Under the pieces are notes generated by a model. That model made no database searches and had not been told where the DNA came from. It worked only from the letters and a program-made list of their open reading frames with translations. A DNA stretch of 64,000 nt, from positions 1 to 64,000 of the forward strand of contig JAFTQJ010000078.1 of NCBI GenBank assembly GCA_017462785.1, written 5' to 3'. Position 1 is the stretch's first letter. Each line of letters opens with the position of its first letter. The position numbers and the translations under genes are program-made. Shown here in pieces: positions 9,445 to 18,945 of this stretch. This DNA is from Oscillospiraceae bacterium. Lineage in GTDB: Bacteria; Bacillota; Clostridia; Oscillospirales; Ruminococcaceae.

Positions 9445-10241
9445 AGGACATCACACTCGGACAGTATTTTCCCATAGACAGCGTACTGCACCGGATGGAT
9501 CCACGCTTCAAGATCATTGAAACGATGCTGTTCATCGTCCTTTTGTTCATGGGCAGCAGCTTCTGGATTCTGGCTTTGGGTGCGGTCTTTGTCCTGCTTG
9601 CCCGTCAGCTTTCCAACATCCCGATGAAAATGATCTGGAAGAGCGTCAAGCCCATCCTGCACATTCTTGCAGTGACCGCAGTACTCAATCTGCTGTTCAT
9701 TGACGATGGCGATGTGCTGTTTCAGTGGAAACTGCTCAAGGTCACGGAGGGCGGCATCACGACCAGCCTTTTCATGATGATCCGTATTGTGCTGCTCATC
9801 ATCGGCTCGTCCCTGCTGACCTATACGACCTCACCCATCCTGCTGACGGATGCGATCGAATCCCTACTTTCTCCGCTGAAGCGTGTGAAATTCCCCGTGC
9901 ATGAAATGGCAATGATGATGTCCATTGCACTGCGTTTCATTCCCACGCTGCTGGAGGAAACGGACAAGATCATGTCCGCACAGAAGGCAAGGGGAGCGAC
10001 GCTTGACAACGGCAAGCTCACCGAACGTGCCAAAGCACTCATTCCGATCCTGATACCGCTGTTCGTTTCTGCATTCCGCAGAGCCGAAGAGCTGGCAACT
10101 GCGATGGAATGCCGCTGTTATCGGGGAGGCGAGGGGAGAACACGCCTGAGGACCCTGAAAGCAGCACCGAGGGATTATATCGGATTTGCCGTATGCCTGC
10201 TGTTTCTGGCGGCTGCGGCGGTTCTGAATATCTTACTATGA
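9438..10241 (+). CDS. ecfT: Energy-coupling factor transporter transmembrane protein EcfT
   Basis: Membrane scaffold of ECF importers. About five or six hydrophobic segments are seen: LFIVLLFMGSSFWILALGAV, LHILAVTAVLNLLF, the IRIVLLIIG region and a C-terminal helix. Two Ala-Arg-Gly coupling motifs for the ATPases are expected; one is visible in SAQKARGATL (about 188), and the second is degenerate (ATAMECRCYRGG, about 222). The 267-residue length is normal. It completes an A1-A2-T module. Confidence 0.94.
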   Translation: MLKDITLGQYFPIDSVLHRMDPRFKIIETMLFIVLLFMGSSFWILALGAVFVLLARQLSNIPMKMIWKSVKPILHILAVTAVLNLLFIDDGDVLFQWKLLKVTEGGITTSLFMMIRIVLLIIGSSLLTYTTSPILLTDAIESLLSPLKRVKFPVHEMAMMMSIALRFIPTLLEETDKIMSAQKARGATLDNGKLTERAKALIPILIPLFVSAFRRAEELATAMECRCYRGGEGRTRLRTLKAAPRDYIGFAVCLLFLAAAAVLNILL

Positions 10242-10259
10242 TCGTAAAGGAGACGGAAT

Positions 10260-13166
10260 ATGTCAGAAAAAACAAACCGTAAGCTGACAAAGCAGAAAGC
10301 AGCCTACCAGAAGGCGGCTTCCCGCATTGCCAGACGTGCTGAAAAGCAAAACAGTACCGTCAGTCCGGCTCAGACGAAGGACAGCGGTACCCACATCTGG
10401 GAAGTGCTCGCTTTTGTCCTGCCCTTCATTCTGTTCGGCATCAGCCTCTATGTCAATAAGATGCACCCGTTCGGCGACAGGCAGTTCCTCGTTACCGATC
10501 TGTGGCATCAGTACTATCCCTTCTATCAGGTACTGGAGGAGAAGCTCTCCGAGGGCGGCTCCCTCCTCTATACATGGCGTTCGGGACTTGGCACGAATTT
10601 CCTGTCACTGATGGCATACTACTGTGCAAGCCCCCTGAATGTACTGGCGGTCTTTGTGCCGCAGGAATCCCTGCGTGATGCGATGCTGTTCATCCTCATG
10701 CTGAAATTCTCGTTTGCAGGTCTGTTCTTCGCCAGAATGCTCCGCTATGTATTCGGAAAGAATGACCTGTCCATCACCGTATTTGCAGTCATGTACGCCC
10801 TTTGCAGCTTCATGATGGGCTACTACTGGAATACCATCTGGATCGACACCGTCGCACTTCTTCCGCTGGTGATGCACGGTCTGACCGCCCTTGTGCGTGA
10901 GGGCAAATACCGCACCTATGTCATTGCACTGGCACTGGCACTGCTGACCAATTACTATATTGCCTACTTCATCTGCATTTTCACCGTGCTGGCATTCTTC
11001 TGTCTTTGCTGGTTTGAAAATACGGGCATCAAGAAATTCGGCAAGCGGTTTGCACTCATCACAGGCAGCTCACTGTTCGGTGCAGGTCTGTCCGCATGGA
11101 TCCTCCTGCCTGCTTACTTTGCCCTGCAGCTGACCCACAGTGCCTCCAATTCCTTCCCGACCAAAGTCACCTATTATGAGGGCTGGCGTGACATCATCGC
11201 CAATATGCTGGCATTCAACGAAGTCACCTCCAAGGAGGGTCTGCCGAATCTCTACTGCGGACTTCTCCCCGTGCTCCTGCTGGGTGCATTCCTGATCGAT
11301 AAGAAGATCCGTCTGCGTGAAAAGATCGTTGCCATTGTCCTGCTGGCGTTCCTGATCGTCAGCTGCAATATGAATGTGCTCAACTTCATCTGGCACGGCT
11401 TCCACTTCACGAACATGATCCCTTACCGCTTCTCGTTCCTCTTCTCCTTTGTACTGCTTGTGGCGGCATACCGTGCCTATCAGGTTCTGCTCGAAGAAAA
11501 GCTCAGTATCTGGCAGTGGCTCGGCATGGCGGCATGCGGTGCAGTGTTCTGTTTCCTTTCCTACGGTGTCCGCACCGAGGGCGAAGAGCCGAACAAGTTC
11601 GTCATTGCAAGTGCCATTCTCGGCGGTGTGTATCTCGTTGTGATATTCTTCCGCAAATTCCTCCCCAGACAGGCTGTGCAGGTACTGCTTGCGGCAGTGG
11701 TTGCCTTTGAGATGGGACAGCATGCAGTCAAGGGCGTGGAATCCGTCGGCAGTTCAAGTTATGACGGCTACCCTGCTTCCAATGAGGCAGTACAGGAAAT
11801 GCTCGCCGCTGCCGATGAGATGGAGGACGAGGAATTCTACCGCACGGAGCTGACCATGTGGTACACCCTCAACGATCCGGCGATGTACTGCTATGACGGT
11901 GTATCCCAGTTCTCTTCCATGGCGAATGCCAGAACGACCACCTTCATGCGTCAGATCGGCATGCCTGCCTCCGAAGCTGGCAACCGTTATTATTACGCCA
12001 ATACCTCTCCCCTGAGCAACATGCTCCTGAATGTGCAGTATATCATTGCAAAGGACGGCTACAATGCTGACGAGCTGACACAGCAGCGAGTGGATGAAAG
12101 CGGAAAGGTGATGCTTTACAAGAACCTCTATGACCTCTCCATGGGTTATATGATCGACAGCAATGCCCCCTATTATGTGATGGATTCCGCACTGAATCCG
12201 TTTCAAATGCAGAATGTGCTCTTTGAACGGATGACCGGTGTCAGCGAGGATCTCTTCACCCAGATCGACATTACCCATGTCGGACACCAGGGCTATGATG
12301 TGACCCGCAGAAGCTATGGCAGCTACAATTACACCCGTAAGGATGATGCAGTCAAGAACAGCAGCTTCCTCAAGTACAACTACACCACCATCAGCGACGG
12401 CATGGTGTACGGCTACATGAAGGTGAGCAACGGCAAGAATATGGATGTGTATTATAATGATACCAAGCTCCATTCCTACAACATCGGCAAGCAGCCCTAT
12501 ATCACACCTCTGGGCAGCTACAAGGAGGGTGAGCTTGTCACACTCCGCTGCGAACTGGGCGAGGATGCAAAGTCCGGCAGCGTGACGGTGTACTTCTACC
12601 AGCTCAACGAGGATGTGCTCAAGGAGGGCTATGCAGCTCTTGCGGATGAAGTCATGACGCTGACTGATTTCGAGGACACTTCCTTCAGCGGTGAGATCAC
12701 CGCCAAGGAGGACGGCTGTCTGTACCTCTCCGTTCCCTATGAAGAGGGCTGGACACTCTATGTTGACGGCGAAAAGGCAGAGCTGATCCCCGTATTCAAG
12801 GCAATGTGCGGTGTACAGCTGACCGCCGGAACACACACGATCGAAATGCGGTACAGTCCCAAGGGCTTTGTACTGGGTCTGATGATCACCATCGGCTGTG
12901 CAGGTCTGTTCGTTGTGCTCCTGCTTGCAGAACGCCGCAGAAAGAAGAATCCCTCCGCACCTGAAGCTGAAAAGCCGGAGGAAACCGCATCCGCAGCGGA
13001 GGAAGAGCCTGCCGGAGCAGAATCCAAGGCGGAGGAAGAAACTGACAAAACAGAATCCGAACCCAAACCAGAGGAAACCCCTGCTGAAACGGCGATCGAA
13101 CCCATACCGGAGGAGCAAGCCGGTGAAACCAGATCCGAGGAACAGAACGAAGGTGGCGAAGCGTGA
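10260..13166 (+). CDS. YfhO-family multispanning membrane protein with acidic C-terminal tail
   Basis: A 968-residue protein of the YfhO family (PF09586), GT-C-like integral membrane proteins tied to glycosylation of cell-wall polymers in some Firmicutes. A basic N-terminus (about 1-40) is followed by roughly a dozen membrane helices over 45-490, including the FGDRQFLVTDLWHQYYPF region typical of the family. An extracytoplasmic domain spans about 500-880 and a last helix 885-910 (GLMITIGCAGLFVVLLLA). Residues 915-968 are a Glu/Pro/Ala-rich tail. GGAG lies upstream of the ATG. Its stop overlaps truA by 4 nt. Its substrate cannot be told from sequence. Confidence 0.85.
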   Translation: MSEKTNRKLTKQKAAYQKAASRIARRAEKQNSTVSPAQTKDSGTHIWEVLAFVLPFILFGISLYVNKMHPFGDRQFLVTDLWHQYYPFYQVLEEKLSEGGSLLYTWRSGLGTNFLSLMAYYCASPLNVLAVFVPQESLRDAMLFILMLKFSFAGLFFARMLRYVFGKNDLSITVFAVMYALCSFMMGYYWNTIWIDTVALLPLVMHGLTALVREGKYRTYVIALALALLTNYYIAYFICIFTVLAFFCLCWFENTGIKKFGKRFALITGSSLFGAGLSAWILLPAYFALQLTHSASNSFPTKVTYYEGWRDIIANMLAFNEVTSKEGLPNLYCGLLPVLLLGAFLIDKKIRLREKIVAIVLLAFLIVSCNMNVLNFIWHGFHFTNMIPYRFSFLFSFVLLVAAYRAYQVLLEEKLSIWQWLGMAACGAVFCFLSYGVRTEGEEPNKFVIASAILGGVYLVVIFFRKFLPRQAVQVLLAAVVAFEMGQHAVKGVESVGSSSYDGYPASNEAVQEMLAAADEMEDEEFYRTELTMWYTLNDPAMYCYDGVSQFSSMANARTTTFMRQIGMPASEAGNRYYYANTSPLSNMLLNVQYIIAKDGYNADELTQQRVDESGKVMLYKNLYDLSMGYMIDSNAPYYVMDSALNPFQMQNVLFERMTGVSEDLFTQIDITHVGHQGYDVTRRSYGSYNYTRKDDAVKNSSFLKYNYTTISDGMVYGYMKVSNGKNMDVYYNDTKLHSYNIGKQPYITPLGSYKEGELVTLRCELGEDAKSGSVTVYFYQLNEDVLKEGYAALADEVMTLTDFEDTSFSGEITAKEDGCLYLSVPYEEGWTLYVDGEKAELIPVFKAMCGVQLTAGTHTIEMRYSPKGFVLGLMITIGCAGLFVVLLLAERRRKKNPSAPEAEKPEETASAAEEEPAGAESKAEEETDKTESEPKPEETPAETAIEPIPEEQAGETRSEEQNEGGEA

Positions 13167-13912
13167 GAAATTTAAAAGTATTGATGGCATATCGGGGTAC
13201 TGCCTACCACGGCTTTCAGATCCAGAACAATGCCAACACCATACAGGCGGTCGTGGAACGATGCGTCAGCAAGGTGCTCAATGAGGACGTGACGATCCAC
13301 GGCTGTTCCCGAACGGATGCCGGTGTCCATGCAAGGGAGTACTGCTTCTCCGTTCAGACAAACAGCACGATCCCGACCATCGGCTTTGTGCGTGGCGTGA
13401 ACGGGGAACTGCCCAAGGACATTTCCATCCTCTCCTGCGAGGAGGCACCGCAGGATTTCCATGCAAGATTCAGCTGCCACTCGAAGGAATACCTCTACCT
13501 CATCCACAACAGTGAGTGCAAGAATCCGTTCACAACGGATCTTGCATGCCACTACCGCCGTCCGTTCCGGACGGAGCTTGTGCAGGAGGCGGCACAGCAT
13601 TTTGTAGGAACTCATGATTTTCGGGCATTTTGTACAAATTGCAAAGAAAAATCCAACACAGTCCGTACAATTCATAGCTTTACTGTAGAAAAAGATGGAG
13701 AAACCGTGAAAATGCTTGTAAAAGGGGACGGTTTTCTGTATAATATGGTTAGGATCATGGTGGGCACACTGCTTGACATCAACGAAGGCAGGATCCCGCT
13801 GGAGGAGCTGGATGACATCATCGCATCCGGCAACCGCCTGCGTGCCGGCAAGACGGCAATGGCACATGGTCTGTATCTGAATCATGTCTATTATCAAGAT
13901 GATCAGAAATAA
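13163..13912 (+). CDS. truA: tRNA pseudouridine(38-40) synthase TruA
   Basis: Forms pseudouridine in the anticodon stem-loop of tRNAs. The catalytic aspartate lies in CSRTDAGVHA (about residue 52), flanked by AYRGTAYHGFQIQ at the N-terminus and GDGFLYNMVRIMVGTL (about 191) near the C-terminus. It starts with GTG 13163, overlapping the yfhO-like stop by 4 nt, with GAAGG a few nt upstream. Length of 249 is normal. Confidence 0.96.
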   Translation: MRNLKVLMAYRGTAYHGFQIQNNANTIQAVVERCVSKVLNEDVTIHGCSRTDAGVHAREYCFSVQTNSTIPTIGFVRGVNGELPKDISILSCEEAPQDFHARFSCHSKEYLYLIHNSECKNPFTTDLACHYRRPFRTELVQEAAQHFVGTHDFRAFCTNCKEKSNTVRTIHSFTVEKDGETVKMLVKGDGFLYNMVRIMVGTLLDINEGRIPLEELDDIIASGNRLRAGKTAMAHGLYLNHVYYQDDQK

Positions 13913-13948
13913 AAGAGAAACTCAGACGAAAGAAAGGAGAGCCGGACA

Positions 13949-15112
13949 ATGGGAAACACAGTGGACATCGTAGTGATCCGTCAACGCCGCAGATTCAGAA
14001 GGCGTATGTCAAAGCTTCTGCTGATTCTGCTTGCGATCGGGGTCTGCATTTTTATCTATGCCAAGCGTGACATCTGGTTTCCGCAGCTTGAAGGTATCGG
14101 CTCAAGGTATCAGAACATCACACAGAATGAGAATGCGGACACGGAAGGCAATTATCCGCTGTCCATCTCCGGAGGCGTGGACTATTACACGAGCTTCGTG
14201 GAGAACAACATGTTCATTCTCTGCGATATGTACGTTTACATCTACACCGTGGACGGCAGCTTCCGTGAGAGCCGCCAGCATGCTTACAGCAACGCAATTA
14301 TGGAAACCAACAAGGAACGCTGTCTGCTGTATTCCTGCAACGGCACGAAATTCCGTGTGGACACAGATTCCAAGATGCTGTTTGAAAATACGACCGAGCA
14401 GCCCATCCTCTTTGCAAGAATTGCAGAGAACGGACTTGTTGCAGTGGTGACGGAATCCGACACCTACGCATGCCGCCTGAACGTATACGACACCTCCGGC
14501 AAGCTCATTTACAGCCGTGACTGCGTGGACCGTGTGCTGGATGTCAGCCTGCGTGAATCGGGCTGTGTATTCACAACGCTCGGTGCTGAAAACGGTGATC
14601 TGGTGACGACCCTCCAGTCCGTCAGCTTTGAAGGCAGCGAAACGGAGTGGACGACCTCGCCGCTGACAACGCTGTGCATCAGGGTCTATGCCCTTTCGGA
14701 CGGCGGTGCATTTGTAATCGGTGACACAAAATGTGCATATTATAACAGCACGGGTGAAATTCAGAGCCTCTGCGATTACAGCGGAACACTGGCGGATTTT
14801 GCTTTCTCCGATGAACGGGCGGCTGTGCTCCTCGAAAATGAGGAACGCCGTCAGTCCCATCTGCTTCTGTTCTCCGAGCCTGCATCGCAGCCGGCAGAAG
14901 TAGCAATTCCTTCCATTGCGAAAAGCGTGGTCGTGGACGGCGAGAAAGCTTACCTGCTCGGTGCCAAGGGAATCGAGAGCTATGCGTTCAGCGGTGAACG
15001 CATGTCCGAGCTGAATATGACGGATGCCTATGAGAAACTTCTGAAAAACGGCAAATATTTCTATCTTCTGGGTTATGACAAGATCAATCGGATTAAAATG
15101 AACGGGTCATAA
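13949..15112 (+). CDS. Membrane-anchored DUF5711-like beta-propeller protein
   Basis: Not recognised by function. A basic N-terminus (RQRRRFRRRM) precedes one transmembrane helix (about 24-40, LLLILLAIGVCIFIYA). Residues 55-385 form an extracytoplasmic region of repeated beta-strands spaced like propeller blades (for example LCDMYVYIYTVDG and LNVYDTSGKLIYSRD). It resembles DUF5711, a Clostridia family usually next to cvpA-like genes. AAAGGAGAG lies upstream of the ATG. It is followed 13 nt later by the CvpA-like gene and then the Clp ATPase. A surface or envelope role is inferred from topology only. Confidence 0.7.
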   Translation: MGNTVDIVVIRQRRRFRRRMSKLLLILLAIGVCIFIYAKRDIWFPQLEGIGSRYQNITQNENADTEGNYPLSISGGVDYYTSFVENNMFILCDMYVYIYTVDGSFRESRQHAYSNAIMETNKERCLLYSCNGTKFRVDTDSKMLFENTTEQPILFARIAENGLVAVVTESDTYACRLNVYDTSGKLIYSRDCVDRVLDVSLRESGCVFTTLGAENGDLVTTLQSVSFEGSETEWTTSPLTTLCIRVYALSDGGAFVIGDTKCAYYNSTGEIQSLCDYSGTLADFAFSDERAAVLLENEERRQSHLLLFSEPASQPAEVAIPSIAKSVVVDGEKAYLLGAKGIESYAFSGERMSELNMTDAYEKLLKNGKYFYLLGYDKINRIKMNGS

Positions 15113-15125
15113 TAGGAGGAAAGCT

Positions 15126-15935
15126 ATGGGCACACAATTCTGGTGGTTTTATGATGTGCTGATCATTGCCGTTGCAGCAGGTCTGCTGTACAATGCTGCG
15201 GCAAAGGGATTGAACAAAATGATTTTTCCGCTGGTTGGCTGTATTCTGGCGTTTGCAGCCGGCTATTTCGGAAGCGGATTGCTCGCAGAACCAGCATATA
15301 ATATGCTGTTTCAGGAGAATATTACAGAAACGATCCAGACAGAATATGAAGAAATGGACTTCGTTCCTGCCGTGCTCGAACAGTTCAACCGGATGAATCC
15401 GGAGGATACTGTTAACCAGCGTAAGCTGAAGGAACTCCTGTCCGCCGAGAGCATTCCGGAAACTGTATCGGATGCCGCAGGCGAAGTCGTTCAGGCAATG
15501 CTGACACGGCGGTTTGCCCCCCTTCCGGAGGAGTCCGTCAGCGATCTGTTCCGGCAGGAACCCGAGCAGCTGCGGCATTTTCTCGATGCGGAGGAGCCGG
15601 CAGATGCAGCAGCAGTACTGGAAGAGCAGTATTTCCGTCCGTTCTATCTGGAAATGGTGCAGCTCGCAGGATTTCTGCTGATCGCAGTGGCAATTCTGAT
15701 CGTGGTCGGCATCATCTCCAATATGGCAGGGAATCTCGAAGAGCTGATGCATATCCGCAGATTCAGTCATGTACTCGCATTTCCAATCGGTATCGTGCGG
15801 GCAGCCTTTGCACTGATCGCAATTACAGCCGCTGTCCGGCTGATCGTGCTCAGTACGGAAAATATGATGATGCTTTTCAATGAGGAAACCATTGCAGAAA
15901 CAAAAATATTCCATTATTTATACGATAGATTATGA
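15126..15935 (+). CDS. CvpA-like membrane protein
   Basis: A 269-residue protein with about four transmembrane helices: 8-26, 34-52, 178-200 and 218-245. The pattern matches CvpA/colicin V production-type proteins (FYDVLIIAVAAGLLYNAAAKGL and IFPLVGCILAFAAGYFGS). A soluble insertion at 60-175 separates the helix pairs. The molecular function of the family is poorly defined. GGAGGAAAGCT lies upstream of the ATG. It is in an operon with the DUF5711-like gene and the Clp ATPase. Confidence 0.7.
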   Translation: MGTQFWWFYDVLIIAVAAGLLYNAAAKGLNKMIFPLVGCILAFAAGYFGSGLLAEPAYNMLFQENITETIQTEYEEMDFVPAVLEQFNRMNPEDTVNQRKLKELLSAESIPETVSDAAGEVVQAMLTRRFAPLPEESVSDLFRQEPEQLRHFLDAEEPADAAAVLEEQYFRPFYLEMVQLAGFLLIAVAILIVVGIISNMAGNLEELMHIRRFSHVLAFPIGIVRAAFALIAITAAVRLIVLSTENMMMLFNEETIAETKIFHYLYDRL

Positions 15936-15959
15936 AAGTAAGAGAGGAGTAGGATAGTA

Positions 15960-18260
15960 ATGATGTATTGTACCAGATGCAAAAAACGTCCGGCAGTCCT
16001 GTTTGTATCGCCCATGAACGGTACCGGCAAGAGCGAAGGCTATTGCTTTGCCTGTGCAAAGGAGCTGAACATTCCGCAGATGAACGAATACCTGAACAAA
16101 ATGGGCATCAGTGAAGAGGATATCAATATGATGTCCGATCAGATGATGGAATTCATGAAGGAAGGCGGCGACGGCGAAGAGATCATGGGCAGTGTTGGCT
16201 CCATGCCCAATTTCTTCCGTGGTCTGTTCGGCAAGGAAGAACCTGCTGCCGAGGGAGAAGAGGCGTTTTCCGGTGAAATGCCGGAGGATGCTGAATTCCA
16301 GCAGGAAACCGGCTCTCCGGCTCCCTCCAAGCGGAAGAAGAAGGGCGGAAAAGAGCTGAAATTTCTGAACAACTACTGCACCAACCTCAGCAAGCGTGCC
16401 GAGGAGGGCAAGCTCGACCGCATTGTCGGCAGAGATCGTGAGATCGCACGAGTTGTCCAGATCCTGTCACGCCGCCAGAAAAACAACCCCTGCCTGATCG
16501 GCGAGCCGGGTGTTGGTAAAACCGCCATTGCAGAGGGTATCGCACAGCGGATCGCAGCAGGGGATGTACCGTTCCACCTGCGTGACAAGAAGATCTACCT
16601 GCTCGACCTGACCGCACTCGTGGCTGGTACCCAGTTCAGAGGTCAGTTTGAGAGCCGTGTAAAGGGACTGATCGGCGAGGTCATCCGTGAGGGCAATGTC
16701 ATCCTCTTCATTGACGAGGTGCATAATCTTGTGGGTGCCGGCGATTCCGAAGGCTCCATGAACGCCGCCAATATTCTCAAGCCCGCCCTCTCCAGAGGTG
16801 AGGTGCAGGTCATCGGTGCAACGACATTCAAGGAGTACCGGAAGTATATCGAAAAGGACAGTGCCCTCGAACGCCGTTTCCAGCCCGTAACCATCAAGGA
16901 ACCGACTGTGGAGGAAACCACGGAGGTGCTGTTCGGCATCCGTGAGTACTATGTGAACTATCACCGTGTCAAGATCAATGACCAGCTGCTGCGGCTGTGT
17001 GCAGTGCTCTCCGAGCGTTATATCACCGACCGCTTCCTGCCCGACAAAGCCATTGACCTTCTGGATGAAAGCTGTGCTTACCGCAGCATCCGTGCAGTCG
17101 AGCTGCGTCAGCTTGATGAGCTGAATCAGAAATTCGAGGCAGAAAAGAAGAAGCTCAAAGAGCTGGAGGAGCAGGAAACCCCTGATTTCGAGAAAATCGC
17201 CGAAATGAAGGCAGCCTGCAGCCGCATGGAAATGCAGCTCAGGGAATTGCAGGAAAAGACCGACAAGATCGAGGTCGAGGAATCCGACCTCGCCGCCGTG
17301 ATCGAACTTTGGACGGGTATTCCGGCAAGCAAGATCGAGGAAACCGAAATTTCCAAGATGCGGAACCTTGCAGACCGCCTGAAAACAAGAGTCATCGGAC
17401 AGGATGAGGCTGTTGATGCACTCGCCAACGCCATCAAGCGTACACGCATCCAGCTGAGCAAGCGGATCCGTCCTGCGTCCTTCATTTTCGTAGGCCCTAC
17501 CGGTGTCGGCAAGACGGAGCTTGTCAAGGTACTTGCATCCGAGATGTTCGATGCCGCAGACCCCCTGATCCGGCTGGATATGACGGAATTCATGGAAAAG
17601 CATGCCGTTGCCAGAATGATCGGCTCACCGCCCGGCTATGTGGGCTATGATGAGGCAGGTCAGCTGACGGAAAAGGTTCGCCGCAATCCATATTCCGTGA
17701 TCCTGTTTGACGAGATCGAGAAGGCTCACCCCGATGTGATGAATATTCTGATGCAGATTCTTGACGAAGGACAGATCGAGGACGCACAGGGCAGAACCGT
17801 CAGCTTCGCACATACCGTGATCTGCATGACCTCCAATGCCGGTTCTACGGATAAGTCCACGGGCGTGGGCTTCAACCGCACACAGGAGGAGATCACCAAG
17901 GACAGAGCAATGAAGGCTCTGCGTGATTTCCTGCGTCCGGAGTTCATCGGCAGAATCGATGAGATCATCGTGTTCCGTCCGCTGACTGAGCAGAATTTCG
18001 CAAGTATCGCCGGACTGATGATGAGCGAAATGACCGAGCCGCTTGCGGAAAAGGGTATTCACTTTGCATACGATCAGGCAGCCCTTGACCGGATCGCTGC
18101 GGAAGCGTTCGGCAAGCACTGCGGTGCCCGTGACCTCCGCCGGATCATCCGTGAAAAGGTCGAGGATGCCATTGCACACGCAATGATCGACGAGGGCAGG
18201 ATCCTCAAGAGCATCAGCGTCACCGCAGATGAAAAGGACGTTTGCGTCAACTTTGCGTAA
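15960..18260 (+). CDS. ClpC-like AAA+ ATPase with N-terminal zinc ribbon
   Basis: A 766-residue Hsp100 unfoldase with two AAA+ modules. Walker A boxes are GEPGVGKTA (about 182) and [10 protein letters not shown] (about 515); Walker B boxes are [10 protein letters not shown] and [11 protein letters not shown] short coiled-coil middle region lies near 385-430 ([15 protein letters not shown]). The usual Clp N-domain is absent. Instead residues 1-35 hold C4, C7, C29 and C32, a zinc ribbon like that of McsA. A ClpP partner is plausible; clpP is at 63 kb. ATG 15960 or 15963 may start, with GAGGAG upstream. The stop is followed by a terminator. Confidence 0.88.
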   Translation: MMYCTRCKKRPAVLFVSPMNGTGKSEGYCFACAKELNIPQMNEYLNKMGISEEDINMMSDQMMEFMKEGGDGEEIMGSVGSMPNFFRGLFGKEEPAAEGEEAFSGEMPEDAEFQQETGSPAPSKRKKKGGKELKFLNNYCTNLSKRAEEGKLDRIVGRDREIARVVQILSRRQKNNPCLIGEPGVGKTAIAEGIAQRIAAGDVPFHLRDKKIYLLDLTALVAGTQFRGQFESRVKGLIGEVIREGNVILFIDEVHNLVGAGDSEGSMNAANILKPALSRGEVQVIGATTFKEYRKYIEKDSALERRFQPVTIKEPTVEETTEVLFGIREYYVNYHRVKINDQLLRLCAVLSERYITDRFLPDKAIDLLDESCAYRSIRAVELRQLDELNQKFEAEKKKLKELEEQETPDFEKIAEMKAACSRMEMQLRELQEKTDKIEVEESDLAAVIELWTGIPASKIEETEISKMRNLADRLKTRVIGQDEAVDALANAIKRTRIQLSKRIRPASFIFVGPTGVGKTELVKVLASEMFDAADPLIRLDMTEFMEKHAVARMIGSPPGYVGYDEAGQLTEKVRRNPYSVILFDEIEKAHPDVMNILMQILDEGQIEDAQGRTVSFAHTVICMTSNAGSTDKSTGVGFNRTQEEITKDRAMKALRDFLRPEFIGRIDEIIVFRPLTEQNFASIAGLMMSEMTEPLAEKGIHFAYDQAALDRIAAEAFGKHCGARDLRRIIREKVEDAIAHAMIDEGRILKSISVTADEKDVCVNFA

Positions 18261-18277
18261 ATTGCATACAGAGAGGG

Positions 18278-18308
18278 ATCGCTCCGGTCAGACCGAAGCG
18301 ATTCTTTT
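18278..18308 (+). terminator. Terminator after the Clp ATPase gene
   Basis: ATCGCT-C-CGGT pairs with ACCG-A-AGCGAT around a 3-nt loop with one mismatch, and is followed by TCTTTT. It ends the yfhO/truA/cvpA/clp transcript. The following 160 bp to the tRNA promoter hold nothing recognised. Confidence 0.65.
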
Positions 18309-18471
18309 GCATCTGCAAGCCCCTGCTGATGCATCACTACTTTGGTCTGCACATCTCTTTCGGCACTTACAGAACGCACGGTTCCAAGAAAAATGCTCTT
18401 CCAGAAGCTGAATCTTCTGAAAATGCCCATATTCAGCCTTAAAATTTTTTTGAAAAATTTTGAAAAAAGGC

Positions 18472-18500
18472 TTGACAAACGCATGCGTTTGTGATATAAT
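18472..18500 (+). promoter_or_regulatory. Perfect consensus sigma-A promoter of the tRNA cluster
   Basis: TTGACA (18472-18477), 17-bp spacer, TATAAT (18495-18500). Both hexamers match the consensus exactly. An 18-bp perfect palindrome (18475-18492) lies across the spacer. The start of transcription would be near 18507, 27 nt before the first tRNA. Confidence 0.85.
18475..18492. promoter_or_regulatory. 18-bp perfect palindrome inside the tRNA promoter, possible operator
   Basis: ACAAACGCATGCGTTTGT reads the same on both strands. It overlaps the last bases of the -35 box and fills most of the spacer. The position suits a dimeric repressor; no candidate protein can be named. Chance occurrence is possible. 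Confidence 0.4.
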
Positions 18501-18533
18501 TATATATGTTGTGAGAACAAAACACGGTCGCAG

Positions 18534-18607
<74 letters not shown>

Positions 18608-18624
18608 TTCGATTCATCTGAGAT

Positions 18625-18698
18625 GCGGACGTAGTTTAGTGGTAGAGCATCAGCTTCCCAAGCTGAGAATGCGGGTTCGATTCCCGTCGTCCGCTCCA
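18625..18698 (+). tRNA. tRNA-Gly (CCC)
   Basis: Acceptor GCGGACG/CGTCCGC, anticodon stem TCAGC/GCTGA with loop TTCCCAA (anticodon CCC), T-arm GGGTTCGATTCCC, and encoded CCA. It is a second glycine isoacceptor next to the TCC one. Confidence 0.95.
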
Positions 18699-18715
18699 CG
18701 GCAACAATTGAATAT

Positions 18716-18792
18716 GCGCCTTTAACTCAGCTGGATAGAGTAACTGCCTTCTAAGCAGTAAGCCATTGGTTCGAGTCCAATAAGGCGCGCCA
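18716..18792 (+). tRNA. tRNA-Arg (TCT)
   Basis: Acceptor GCGCCTT/AAGGCGC, anticodon stem ACTGC/GCAGT with loop CTTCTAA (anticodon TCT, reads AGA/AGG), T-arm TTGGTTCGAGTCCAA, discriminator G and encoded CCA. Confidence 0.95.
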
Positions 18793-18795
18793 GAT

Positions 18796-18873
18796 GGTGG
18801 GTATAGCGTAGCTGGTTAACGCGTCAGTTTGTGGCACTGAAGACCATCGGTTCGAATCCGATTATCCACCCCA
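18796..18873 (+). tRNA. tRNA-His (GTG)
   Basis: Acceptor GTGGGTA/TATCCAC, anticodon stem TCAGT/ACTGA with loop TTGTGGC (anticodon GTG), T-arm CGGTTCGAATCCG and encoded CCA. The base before G1 is G (18796), opposite discriminator C (18870), matching the G-1:C73 pair that identifies histidine tRNAs. Confidence 0.95.
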
Positions 18874-18878
18874 TTGTG

Positions 18879-18910
18879 AAAGCCTCCGATCAATCGGGGG
18901 CTTTCTTTTT
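18879..18910 (+). terminator. Terminator of the tRNA cluster
   Basis: A stem of AAGCCTCCGAT with ATCGGGGGCTT around a very short loop is followed by TCTTTTT. It lies 6 nt after the last tRNA. Confidence 0.85.
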
Positions 18911-18945
18911 CCCCACCCACACTCTAACAGAAAGGAAGAAGGCGA

